Shown: in pieces, positions 1 to 5,980 of the stretch
How the letters are laid out: each line of letters opens with the position of its first letter
How positions within the stretch are numbered: the stretch's first letter is position 1
Assembly: GCA_965195225.1 (NCBI GenBank)
Contig: CBDAFL010000188.1
Location: 5,757-69,756, forward strand
DNA: 64,000 bases
Source: JAHIKV01 sp965195225
GTDB lineage: Bacteria; Planctomycetota; Planctomycetia; Pirellulales; Thermoguttaceae
Direction of reading: 5' to 3'
The notes under the pieces: model-generated
What the model saw: the letters and a program-made list of their open reading frames with translations, nothing else
Database searches by the model: none
Told to the model about the DNA's origin: nothing
Translations under genes and position numbers: made by a program

Positions 1-2
1 CG

Positions 3-224
3 GTCCGGCTGGTCTCAGCGGCCGACAAGCTGCACAACGCCCGGTGCCTGTTGCGGGAGTATCGCCGCCGGGGCGACGAGGTTTGGGACCATTTTCACGG
101 CGGCCGCGACGGCACGCTCTGGTATTACCGCGCGGTCGTCAACGCCCTGAAACACGCCGGTGCTTCCCCGCTTCTGGAAGAACTCGACCGCACCGTCGCG
201 GAAATCGAGCGGATTTCCCCTTGA
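3..224 (+). CDS. HD-domain phosphohydrolase, C-terminal fragment
   Basis: The 5' end lies outside the window, and 73 residues plus the stop codon are visible in frame 3. The fragment contains ADKLHNAR, the conserved late motif of RelA/SpoT-type and related HD phosphohydrolases, followed by a helical tail with LWYYRAVVNAL. Proteins of this type hydrolyse nucleotide phosphates such as (p)ppGpp, but the catalytic HD part is missing here, so the substrate cannot be stated. The gene is followed by a strong terminator hairpin at 303-341. The family assignment rests mainly on ADKLHNAR and the tail pattern. Confidence 0.72.
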   Translation, partial: VRLVSAADKLHNARCLLREYRRRGDEVWDHFHGGRDGTLWYYRAVVNALKHAGASPLLEELDRTVAEIERISP

Positions 225-302
225 AATTGTGCCACGGCCTGTGCTAGGTTCGGGACCGTAACGAGGGTATTCGCAGCGCCCGGTTTCCGGGTAGCAATAA
301 AA

Positions 303-341
303 GCCCGTCGTCGGAGTCAATTCCGACGGCGGGCTTTTTTT
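303..341 (+). terminator. rho-independent terminator
   Basis: A 13-bp inverted repeat with one G-T wobble and a 6-nt loop (arms 303-315 and 322-334) is followed directly by a run of seven T. It sits about 80 bp after the HD-domain stop codon and ends that transcript before the phage-like module. Confidence 0.85.
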
Positions 342-384
342 ATTGCGCCGCGTGCCGAAACCCTCCCGACGCGGAGGTCAATCC

Positions 385-792
385 ATGATCGCGACGGAAA
401 TCGTGGCCGATGTTCGGCTGCTGTTGGCCGAAGGGACGCACAGCCAGCGGAAGATTGCCCGGCTGACGGGCATCAGCCGTGGCACGGTTGGCGCGATTGC
501 CTCGGGCAGACGTCCCGACTCCGACAACTCCGACAACAGCGACCTGGATGAACCATCCGGTCCGCCCAAGCGATGTCCCGACTGCGGCGGAAAGGTGTAC
601 ATGCCATGCCTGCTGTGCCTGGCGCGAAAAGAGTCCGCCGAGAATCCCCGCGGTTCGGCGCGTGGCAGTGTCGGCGCCCCGGTGCGGGTCGGCCTCGAAC
701 TGCGGCCGGAGCATCACGCCCGATACCGACAAGTTAGCGATTGGCGGCGGCGGAACCACGGACAACCATTCAGAGGCTGTCCGGCAGCGTGA
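385..792 (+). CDS. small HTH plus zinc-ribbon protein
   Basis: The protein has 135 residues. The N-terminal 45 residues form a helix-turn-helix of the kind used to recognise DNA (SQRKIARLTGISRGTVGAI). A CPDC...CLLC zinc-ribbon knuckle lies near residues 74-91, and the arginine-rich tail has no recognisable fold. The start at 385 has a strong Shine-Dalgarno (GGAGG at 372-376). I infer a small DNA-binding regulator, which would fit its place at the head of the phage-like module. I know of similar HTH/zinc-ribbon proteins scattered in planctomycete genomes, so it need not be phage-derived. Confidence 0.75.
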   Translation: MIATEIVADVRLLLAEGTHSQRKIARLTGISRGTVGAIASGRRPDSDNSDNSDLDEPSGPPKRCPDCGGKVYMPCLLCLARKESAENPRGSARGSVGAPVRVGLELRPEHHARYRQVSDWRRRNHGQPFRGCPAA

Positions 793-800
793 AAATTGTC

Positions 801-824
801 CTCTCTCCCAAAGGGAGCGGGGAG
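801..824. repeat. palindromic repeat, CTCTCCCAAAGGGAG family
   Basis: A short palindrome centred on CTCCCAAAGGGAG lies just upstream of the amidase start. Related copies are at 7654-7693, 9983-10046 and 10686-10750. Confidence 0.7.
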
Positions 825-842
825 ACTTTGAGGATCGATCGA

Positions 843-1517
843 ATGAAAGAACCGCTATTTGTTCCATATTGCGACGCACGTCGGCAAATCCGCGGCGGCG
901 ACTTGTTGCTGTTTCGGCCGCGGGGATTCGTCTGGCGGGCAATCGCCGTGGCGGGGCGATCCGAGTACACACATGCCGCGATGGCCGGCTGGTGGAGCCG
1001 CCGGCTGATGTGCGTCGAGATGTGCAGCCGCGGCGGCCGCGCCCTGCTGCTGTCGAACATCGTCCGCCGCTGGCCCGGCGCGATCGACGTGTATCGGGCC
1101 AACGCGAGTGACACGCAGCAGTCTGGGGATGACACTGACTTAGCCAGTGGTACGCGGCAGTTTTCCCGCGACGCGGCCGTCCACGCCATGATCGAAATCA
1201 CCGGCCGACGGTACGGATGGCTCAACCTGTTTCGGGCCGCGTTGTTGCATCTGCCGTTGTTCCGCCTCTTCGTCGCCCCCGACACCGACGACACGGCGGA
1301 GTCCGCTGCGTGCCACCCCCCGTTCTGCTCGCAGGCGGTGGCGATGGCCACGCGCGCCGGAGGCGTCGATCCCGTACCCAACCTGGCCGACCGGCTGACC
1401 GAACCGGGCGATCTCTCTCGAAGCCCATTCTACGCCTACAGGTTTACCTTGACATGGGAGGAAGCGCCTTCGACCCCCGATCCAGAGAAGGCAAAAGATG
1501 AATCGTTACCTACGTGA
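843..1517 (+). CDS. permuted papain-fold amidase (NlpC/P60, YiiX-like)
   Basis: The protein has 224 residues. GGDLLLFRPRG at residues 18-28 is followed by YTHAAM with a candidate catalytic His44, and the candidate nucleophile is Cys162 in FCSQAV. Histidine before cysteine is the order of the circularly permuted NlpC/P60 group (YaeF/YiiX-like), which cleave amide or ester bonds in cell-wall or lipid substrates. I chose ATG 843, with GAGGAT upstream, over the earlier in-frame ATG at 741. No signal peptide is visible. In this context it could be a phage lytic enzyme. Residues 97-104 (DDTDLASG) are encoded by an inserted palindromic element. Confidence 0.72.
   Translation: MKEPLFVPYCDARRQIRGGDLLLFRPRGFVWRAIAVAGRSEYTHAAMAGWWSRRLMCVEMCSRGGRALLLSNIVRRWPGAIDVYRANASDTQQSGDDTDLASGTRQFSRDAAVHAMIEITGRRYGWLNLFRAALLHLPLFRLFVAPDTDDTAESAACHPPFCSQAVAMATRAGGVDPVPNLADRLTEPGDLSRSPFYAYRFTLTWEEAPSTPDPEKAKDESLPT
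1131..1154. repeat. in-frame palindromic element inside amidase gene
   Basis: A diverged copy of the CACTGGCTTAGCCAGTG palindrome (here CACTGACTTAGCCAGTG). It is read in the frame that gives T-D-L-A-S-G-T, the same frame as in the protease and ABC-GNAT genes. Confidence 0.75.
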
Positions 1518-1572
1518 GGCGGGAGGCTGGAGAAGCGACCTACAGCCTCCAGCCTAAAGCCTCCCGCCTACT
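1517..1572. repeat. word-repeat hairpin array (GGCTGGAG type)
   Basis: The left side has GGCGGGAGGCTGGAG and the right side has its near reverse complement in CAGCCTCCAGCCTAAAGCC and CTCCCGCC. The tract fills most of the gap between the amidase stop codon and the Shine-Dalgarno of the protease gene (AAGGAGA at 1578-1584). Confidence 0.75.
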
Positions 1573-1591
1573 TTTTTAAGGAGAAAAACCG

Positions 1592-2776
1592 ATGCGAAAA
1601 ATTCTGCTGAGTCTGTTGCTGGTCGGGCTGATGGCCCTGCCGGCGTTCGGCCAATGTGGGCCGTGGGGTTGCCCGGTTCAGCGGCAGCCGGCCCCGCGAG
1701 TGAAAATCAAGGAGAAGACGAAGTTCAAGCGGCCGATCCCGGCATGGCGATACGAGCGGGCCGTGGGCCATCGGGCCGCGGTCGTGCGGGTCTATTGCAA
1801 AACCGGGGGTGGCACTGGCTTAGCCAGCGCCACACGGTGGTCGAAAGGGTCCGGCGTACTGGTCCGTTGGGGAAAGCGCGTGGTTGTGATTACTGCACGA
1901 CACGTCGTCAAAGACGCCAAGACCATCTTTGTCGATTTCTTTAACCGCCGCCGACATCGGGCAAGGGTACTCAGAATTGACGCGCGATGGGACTGTGCCG
2001 TGTTGGACATCGAAGGGTGCCACTGGCTTAGCCAGTGCCACGCCGATGGGATTGAGCCGGCTCGAATGGCCTTCGGCGCGGACGCTACGTTCCACGACGG
2101 CGACCGGCTGGAGTCTTGCGGCTATGGGCCGGACGGCAAGCTGGCAGTCAATATCGGCTTGTTCAAGGGCTACCGGCGCTCGAGCGCAGCGAAGGACGGC
2201 CCGGACGATTGGATGGTCATAAGCGGCCACGCCCGGCAGGGCGACAGCGGCGGGCCGGTGTTCGATCGGCAAGGCCGCGTGGTCGGTGTGCTTTGGGGAA
2301 CCGATGGCCGGGAGGTCGTCTGCGTCCAGCCCGGCCGGATTCACGTCATGCTGGACGGAGTGATTGCGGAGCAGCTTGCGATTATGAACCGCCGGCCGAC
2401 CCCGCCCGCGCTCGGCCCGCTGGAACCGGTGAACCTGGGGAGGCGGGAGGCCGGAGACGGGAGGCCGGAGGAAGAAAACCCTACAGCCTATAGCCTACAG
2501 CCTACAGCCGGCAAAAATCACACGCTCCTGCCGTGGCGCGGCAAGACCGAGGCCACGGACAAGGCTCAGGACGCTCGGATCGACAAGCTGATCGGGCTGA
2601 TGGAAGGGCAGGTGCGGGTGAGGCCGGGTGGCACGGACGTTGATGTGCAAGTCGGACGGCAACCGGCAAGGCCGCCTGCCACCAACGAGCGATCGCCATT
2701 GCTTGGTGGTCTGTGCGTCATTCTCGGCGTCGTTGGCGGATTTGTGATTTACTTTGCAACCCAAAAGGGAGAATAG
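1592..2776 (+). CDS. secreted trypsin-like serine protease with C-terminal membrane anchor
   Basis: The protein has 394 residues. It begins with a signal peptide (hydrophobic LLSLLLVGLMAL, cleavage near FGQC). The S1 triad can be read directly: His104 in TARHVV, Asp134 in WDCAVLD and Ser219 in GDSGGPVF. Residues about 240-360 are low complexity, and GGLCVILGVVGGFVIYF near the C-terminus is a membrane segment. The start has an AAGGAG Shine-Dalgarno. Two palindromic elements lie within the protease domain (residues 73-81 and 141-150), both in predicted surface loops. A third repeat encodes GRREAGDGRPEEE and PTAYSLQPTA. It probably acts outside the cytoplasmic membrane, but its target is unknown. 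Confidence 0.82.
   Translation: MRKILLSLLLVGLMALPAFGQCGPWGCPVQRQPAPRVKIKEKTKFKRPIPAWRYERAVGHRAAVVRVYCKTGGGTGLASATRWSKGSGVLVRWGKRVVVITARHVVKDAKTIFVDFFNRRRHRARVLRIDARWDCAVLDIEGCHWLSQCHADGIEPARMAFGADATFHDGDRLESCGYGPDGKLAVNIGLFKGYRRSSAAKDGPDDWMVISGHARQGDSGGPVFDRQGRVVGVLWGTDGREVVCVQPGRIHVMLDGVIAEQLAIMNRRPTPPALGPLEPVNLGRREAGDGRPEEENPTAYSLQPTAGKNHTLLPWRGKTEATDKAQDARIDKLIGLMEGQVRVRPGGTDVDVQVGRQPARPPATNERSPLLGGLCVILGVVGGFVIYFATQKGE
1808..1834. repeat. in-frame palindromic element inside protease gene, copy 1
   Basis: CACTGGCTTAGCCAG with GGTGG and GCCAC flanks, translated as G-G-T-G-L-A-S-A-T just before the strand that leads to catalytic His104. Confidence 0.85.
2016..2041. repeat. in-frame palindromic element inside protease gene, copy 2
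   Basis: A perfect CACTGGCTTAGCCAGTG core with GGTGC and CCAC flanks. It is read in a different frame from copy 1 (G-C-H-W-L-S-Q-C-H) and lies directly after the catalytic-Asp strand. Confidence 0.85.
2442..2508. repeat. word-repeat tract inside protease coding sequence
   Basis: Repeated GGGAGGC/GGGAGGCCGGAG words are followed by CCTACAGCC/CTATAGCC words. This is the same style of array as the intergenic ones, but it is translated in the protease linker. Confidence 0.7.
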
Positions 2777-2777
2777 A

Positions 2778-3149
2778 ATGGATACGTTACCAGTTGTGTG
2801 GCAATACGCGATCCTGGGGGCCATTGCCCTAGCGGCAACGCTGGTCGGACTGTGGCTCTACAATCGCCGCGAAAAACGACGGAAGCACGCGTTAGAGCTA
2901 ATGCGCATGATGGATCAATGGAGCCTTGACTGGTTCGCCGGGCTGTACGCCGACTATGCCGTTGGCGATTACTCTGGTCTGGCAAGCAGAATCAAGGAGG
3001 TCGTCCAGGCCGTCCGCAGCGACGAGGCGATGGTGGCCAAACTGGGCGAGGTCGCCAAGAAGGTCGCCACCTACTACGCCTCCAACGACTCCACCAAGGC
3101 GGCGGAATTGATCGCAATTTTGCGGGCCGGAAACGCGAAACCGCAATAG
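2778..3149 (+). CDS. small single-span membrane protein
   Basis: The protein has 123 residues. Residues about 8-27 are a membrane segment (AILGAIALAATLVGLWLY), followed by a positive NRREKRRKHA stretch that would sit in the cytoplasm. The rest is a soluble helical domain without recognisable motifs. I chose ATG 2778, with AAAGGGAG just upstream, rather than the in-frame ATG 24 bases earlier. It lies between the protease gene and an XhlA-like gene, so a phage lysis or tail accessory role is possible but not shown. Confidence 0.6.
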   Translation: MDTLPVVWQYAILGAIALAATLVGLWLYNRREKRRKHALELMRMMDQWSLDWFAGLYADYAVGDYSGLASRIKEVVQAVRSDEAMVAKLGEVAKKVATYYASNDSTKAAELIAILRAGNAKPQ

Positions 3150-3246
3150 GCTTCAGGCTGGAGGCTGGAGGATTCGTTTTCCGCCTCTATCTCCAGCCTC
3201 CAGTCTCCAGTCTCCAGCCTCCAGCCTCCAGCCTAAAGTCTCCAGC
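3150..3246. repeat. word-repeat hairpin array (GGCTGGAGGCTGGAG type)
   Basis: Left part: CAGGCTGGAGGCTGGAG. Right part: many copies of CTCCAGC, CTCCAGT and CTAAAGT ending right at the next ATG. The halves are reverse complements in several alternative registers. Confidence 0.8.
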
Positions 3247-3247
3247 C

Positions 3248-3544
3248 ATGACCACCGACGAAAACATTGCCATCGAACGGCTGCGCGACGAGTTGCACGA
3301 GTATCACGTGGACGTGCAACAACTGATTCAGCGTTGCGAGTCGTGCCGCACCGACGTGGAATGTTTGCAGGCCGACGTTTACGGTCTGCCGGGCAACAAG
3401 AAGCGGAATCCCGGCTTGATGGGCGAGGTGGCGGAACTTAGCGGCAGCCGAAGGCGGATGCTGCTTGCCATGCGCGGAGCCTGGCTCTTGCTCACCGCGA
3501 TGGCCGGCGCGCTGGCAACCGCGATCGTGAAAACTTGGATCTAG
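3248..3544 (+). CDS. XhlA-like coiled-coil protein with C-terminal membrane helix
   Basis: The protein has 98 residues. Residues 1-50 are helical with heptad-like spacing (IERLRDELHEYHVDVQQLI) and a CESCRTDVEC segment. A C-terminal hydrophobic helix (AWLLLTAMAGALATAIV) follows. This architecture and length resemble phage XhlA/holin-associated proteins, which help carry lytic enzymes to the membrane. The start codon abuts the repeat array, so no normal Shine-Dalgarno is visible. The XhlA link is based on architecture only. Confidence 0.55.
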   Translation: MTTDENIAIERLRDELHEYHVDVQQLIQRCESCRTDVECLQADVYGLPGNKKRNPGLMGEVAELSGSRRRMLLAMRGAWLLLTAMAGALATAIVKTWI

Positions 3545-3612
3545 TTTTCAGTAGTCAGTTGTCAGTTATCAGTTCTTGACTGACCACTAACCACTAACCA
3601 CTGACTACTGAC
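3545..3612. repeat. word-repeat hairpin array (AGTCAGTTGTCAGTT type)
   Basis: AGTAGTCAGTTGTCAGTTATC on the left pairs with CCACTAACCACTAACCACTG and ACTACTGAC on the right. The array ends one base before the ParB-like start codon. It resembles the short tandemly repeated sequences known from cyanobacteria. Confidence 0.8.
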
Positions 3613-4218
3613 ATGAAAATCCGCGACCGGATCAAGGAGTTTCGTCGGGTGAAGGCCGGACTGTTGCGGCCACACCCTAACAACTGGCGGACCCACCCGC
3701 CGTCGCAGCAGGACGCCCTGCGCGGCGTACTGGCCGAGATCGGCTACGCCGGCGCGCTGTTGGCCCGCGAGTTGCCCGACGGTTCGCTGGAGTTGATCGA
3801 CGGCCACCTCCGCGCCGAAACCACCCCGGACGCGGACGTGCCCGTATTGATTTTGGACCTCGACGAACGGGAAGCGAAAAAACTCCTGGCCGTGCTCGAT
3901 CCGTTGGCCGCGATGGCCGAGTCGAACGACGAGGCGTTGGCCAAGCTGCTCGCACACGTCGAGACCGAAAGCGACGCCGTGCAAGCGATGCTGGACGAAA
4001 TGTTGGGCAACCACGACGCCCTGGAGGGTGGATCGGGTGGCGATGGCATTTTGCCAGTGCCCGAACACAACACTGGCGAGACGCCAGTGCCACCCCGCGA
4101 CCTTGACATTCCCGAGGCCTTTCAGGTCGTCGTCGAATGCCGCGACGAGAACCAGCAGCGAACCGTCTTCGAGCGTTTGACCGGCGAGGGATTCGAGTGC
4201 CGGCTGTTGACGCTGTGA
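3613..4218 (+). CDS. ParB N-terminal-like domain protein
   Basis: The protein has 201 residues. Residues 10-95 fit a ParB/Sulfiredoxin-fold domain: LLRPHPNNWRTHP opens it, and LIDGHLRAE corresponds to the conserved G-H/E-R-R box. The C-terminal half has helices (EREAKKLLAVLDPLAAMAESND) and a domain ending with a VVVECRDENQQR segment. Phages often carry this type near their terminase genes, sometimes as a nuclease or CTPase-like regulator. Residues about 142-160 are encoded by a repeat element (see 4035-4096). Confidence 0.75.
   Translation: MKIRDRIKEFRRVKAGLLRPHPNNWRTHPPSQQDALRGVLAEIGYAGALLARELPDGSLELIDGHLRAETTPDADVPVLILDLDEREAKKLLAVLDPLAAMAESNDEALAKLLAHVETESDAVQAMLDEMLGNHDALEGGSGGDGILPVPEHNTGETPVPPRDLDIPEAFQVVVECRDENQQRTVFERLTGEGFECRLLTL
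4035..4096. repeat. composite palindromic repeat inside ParB-like gene
   Basis: GGCATTTTGCCAGTGCCC is followed by CACTGGCGAGACGCCAGTG. It translates as G-D-G-I-L-P-V-P-E-H-N-T-G-E-T-P-V-P-P. The same composite occurs between genes at 40458-40520. Confidence 0.8.
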
Positions 4219-4225
4219 GAAACAA

Positions 4226-4316
4226 ATGACCAAGGTTCAAGGTCAAAGGTTCAAGGTTCAAGACTCGAAGTTTGACCTTGAACCTTGAACCTTTGGCCTT
4301 GAACCTTTGACCTTTC
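4226..4316. repeat. word-repeat hairpin array (AAGGTTCAAGG type)
   Basis: Copies of AAGGTTCAAGG on the left and CCTTGAACCTT on the right give a long, register-flexible hairpin between the ParB-like and ABC-GNAT genes. Confidence 0.8.
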
Positions 4317-4322
4317 ATTCCC

Positions 4323-5450
4323 ATGCCAAAGATCGACATCGAAGTAAACTGCCCCGTGTTCGACTCGTTCCGCGTGCGGCAGATCGGCGGGATGTTCGAC
4401 GTGCCGCCGGCCAAACGCGCCTCGCAGCGGTTCGGCGTCGAAGTGCCGGAATGGGTGCTTGAGGAGGGTGGATGGCAAATCGGCCTAATCGTCGGACCCT
4501 CGGGCAGTGGCAAGAGCACCATCGCCCGGGCAATGTTCGGCGATCGGGTCTGTCGGCCCCGACAATGGCCGGCCGATCGGGCGGTGATCGACGGGTTCGA
4601 GGGTGGCACTGGCTTAGCCAGTGGCACGCAGCGGCCGACAAAGGAAATCACGCGGATGTTGACCGCCGTGGGATTCTCCTCGCCGCCAAGTTGGATCAAA
4701 CCGTATCATGTGCTGAGTGGCGGTGAGCAGTTTCGCTGCGATCTGGCGAGAGCGTTAAGCAATGGCGGCACGGTCGTATTCGATGAGTTCACGAGCGTGG
4801 TGGACCGCACGGTCGCAAAGATAGGGTCGGCGGCCGTAGCGAGTGCCGTGCGCAAATCGGACGCCGATAGATTCGTTGCCGTGACGTGTCATTATGACGT
4901 ACTGGAGTGGCTCGAGCCTGATTGGGTGCTCGATATGGCAACCGGTGCGGTTGCAAGGAGGCGTCTTCGGCGACCGCCGATCGAGCTTAAACTCTTTCGT
5001 TGCCGGCGCAGTGCGTGGCGGCTGTTTGCAAAACATCACTATCTGAGCGGCAAGCTGGCCCCCTTCGCCCGATGTTTTTTGGCCTTGTGGGAAGGCGAAC
5101 CGGTGGCGTTCTGCGCCACGCTGAATCTGATCGGACGGAAGAACCGCTGGCGGATCAGCCGCATCGTCACCTTGCCCGACTACCAGGGCATCGGCATCGG
5201 CACGGCCGTCGTCGAGGCGGTGGCCGACCTGCACCGGCACGAAGGACATCGGGTGAACGTCACGGCCAGCCATCCGTCGATGATCGCCCACTGCCGCCGC
5301 TCGCCGCTGTGGCGTGTCGTGAACGTCCGAAAGACCGGCTCACGCCGCATGGCCTGGCGGGAGAAAAACTATCGCGGCGCCGGCGGTCGGGCCGTCGTCT
5401 CGTTCGAGTACGTGGGAATGAGGGGAGAAGGAATGAGGGATGAAGGATGA
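4323..5450 (+). CDS. ABC-type ATPase fused to a GNAT acetyltransferase
   Basis: The protein has 375 residues. The first half is an ABC ATPase: Walker A GPSGSGKST (58-66), signature LSGGEQ (131-136) and Walker B VVFDEF (151-156). The second half (about 225-345) is GNAT-like, with ITLP-type strand IVTLPDYQGIGIGTAVV, where Q/G-x-G-I-G/T is the acetyl-CoA loop. No membrane segments are present, so it is not a standard transporter part. It lies between the ParB-like and terminase genes. A palindromic element encodes residues 94-102. The last residues (MRGEGMRDEG) are encoded by a repeat array at the 3' end, so the original C-terminus was probably altered. Confidence 0.8.
   Translation: MPKIDIEVNCPVFDSFRVRQIGGMFDVPPAKRASQRFGVEVPEWVLEEGGWQIGLIVGPSGSGKSTIARAMFGDRVCRPRQWPADRAVIDGFEGGTGLASGTQRPTKEITRMLTAVGFSSPPSWIKPYHVLSGGEQFRCDLARALSNGGTVVFDEFTSVVDRTVAKIGSAAVASAVRKSDADRFVAVTCHYDVLEWLEPDWVLDMATGAVARRRLRRPPIELKLFRCRRSAWRLFAKHHYLSGKLAPFARCFLALWEGEPVAFCATLNLIGRKNRWRISRIVTLPDYQGIGIGTAVVEAVADLHRHEGHRVNVTASHPSMIAHCRRSPLWRVVNVRKTGSRRMAWREKNYRGAGGRAVVSFEYVGMRGEGMRDEG
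4602..4627. repeat. in-frame palindromic element inside ABC-GNAT gene
   Basis: Core CACTGGCTTAGCCAGTG with GGTGG and GCACG flanks, translated as G-G-T-G-L-A-S-G-T, between the Walker A and signature regions. Confidence 0.85.
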
Positions 5451-5507
5451 GGGATGAGGGATGAGGGAACCGACAACTGACAACTGAATACTGAATGCTG
5501 AATACTA
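5416..5507. repeat. word-repeat array (GGATGAGG then CAACTGA/TGAATACTGAA)
   Basis: GGAATGAGG/GGATGAGGG words overlap the end of the ABC-GNAT gene. CGACAACTGACAACTG and CTGAATGCTGAATACT words follow and run to the next start codon. Confidence 0.75.
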
Positions 5508-5509
5508 AT

Positions 5510-5980
5510 ATGGGAAAACGCGGCAGACCACAGGTGCTCGACAAGGACAAACGCGACCGGATCGCGGCCGTTATCAGCGTCGGGTGCAGCCAAAGCGTGG
5601 CCGCCCAGTACGTCGGCTGCGCCCCCTCGACCATTCGGAGGACCGCCGAGCACGATCCGACGTTTGCCGAGAAACTTCGTCAGGCCAAGTGCAACGCGGA
5701 ACTGAGCCTGATAAAAAATGTCCGCACCGCCGCCCAAAAAGAGCAGTATTGGCGCGCGGCCGCCTGGGCGCTGGAGCGAGGGTTCCCCGAGAAATACGCC
5801 CGACGCGGGCCGGACGTTATCACCATCGAACAGATCGGACTGCTGCTGGCCAAGTTCGCCGACATCTTCATCCAGGACGTGCCCGAGCAATACCGCAAGC
5901 AAATCGCAAAGAAGGCGGACGCGTTGGCCCGCGAACTGGGTATCGAGTTGAAACGGGAGGTGGAAGATGAAACGAGCTAG
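5510..5980 (+). CDS. phage terminase small subunit-like protein
   Basis: The protein has 156 residues. An N-terminal HTH (SVAAQYVGCAPSTIRRTAEHD) is followed by ALERGFPEKYARRG, a segment frequent in small terminase-like DNA-binding proteins, and a helical C-terminus. It should recognise phage DNA and deliver it to the large subunit. I chose ATG 5510 (MGKRGRPQVL) instead of ATG 5495, because the latter lies within the repeat array. It overlaps the large subunit gene by 14 bases, consistent with coupled translation. Confidence 0.75.
   Translation: MGKRGRPQVLDKDKRDRIAAVISVGCSQSVAAQYVGCAPSTIRRTAEHDPTFAEKLRQAKCNAELSLIKNVRTAAQKEQYWRAAAWALERGFPEKYARRGPDVITIEQIGLLLAKFADIFIQDVPEQYRKQIAKKADALARELGIELKREVEDETS

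Noticed and set aside
340..972. Minus-strand 210-residue frame
   Set aside because: It overlaps two better-supported plus-strand genes and has no start signal or motif.
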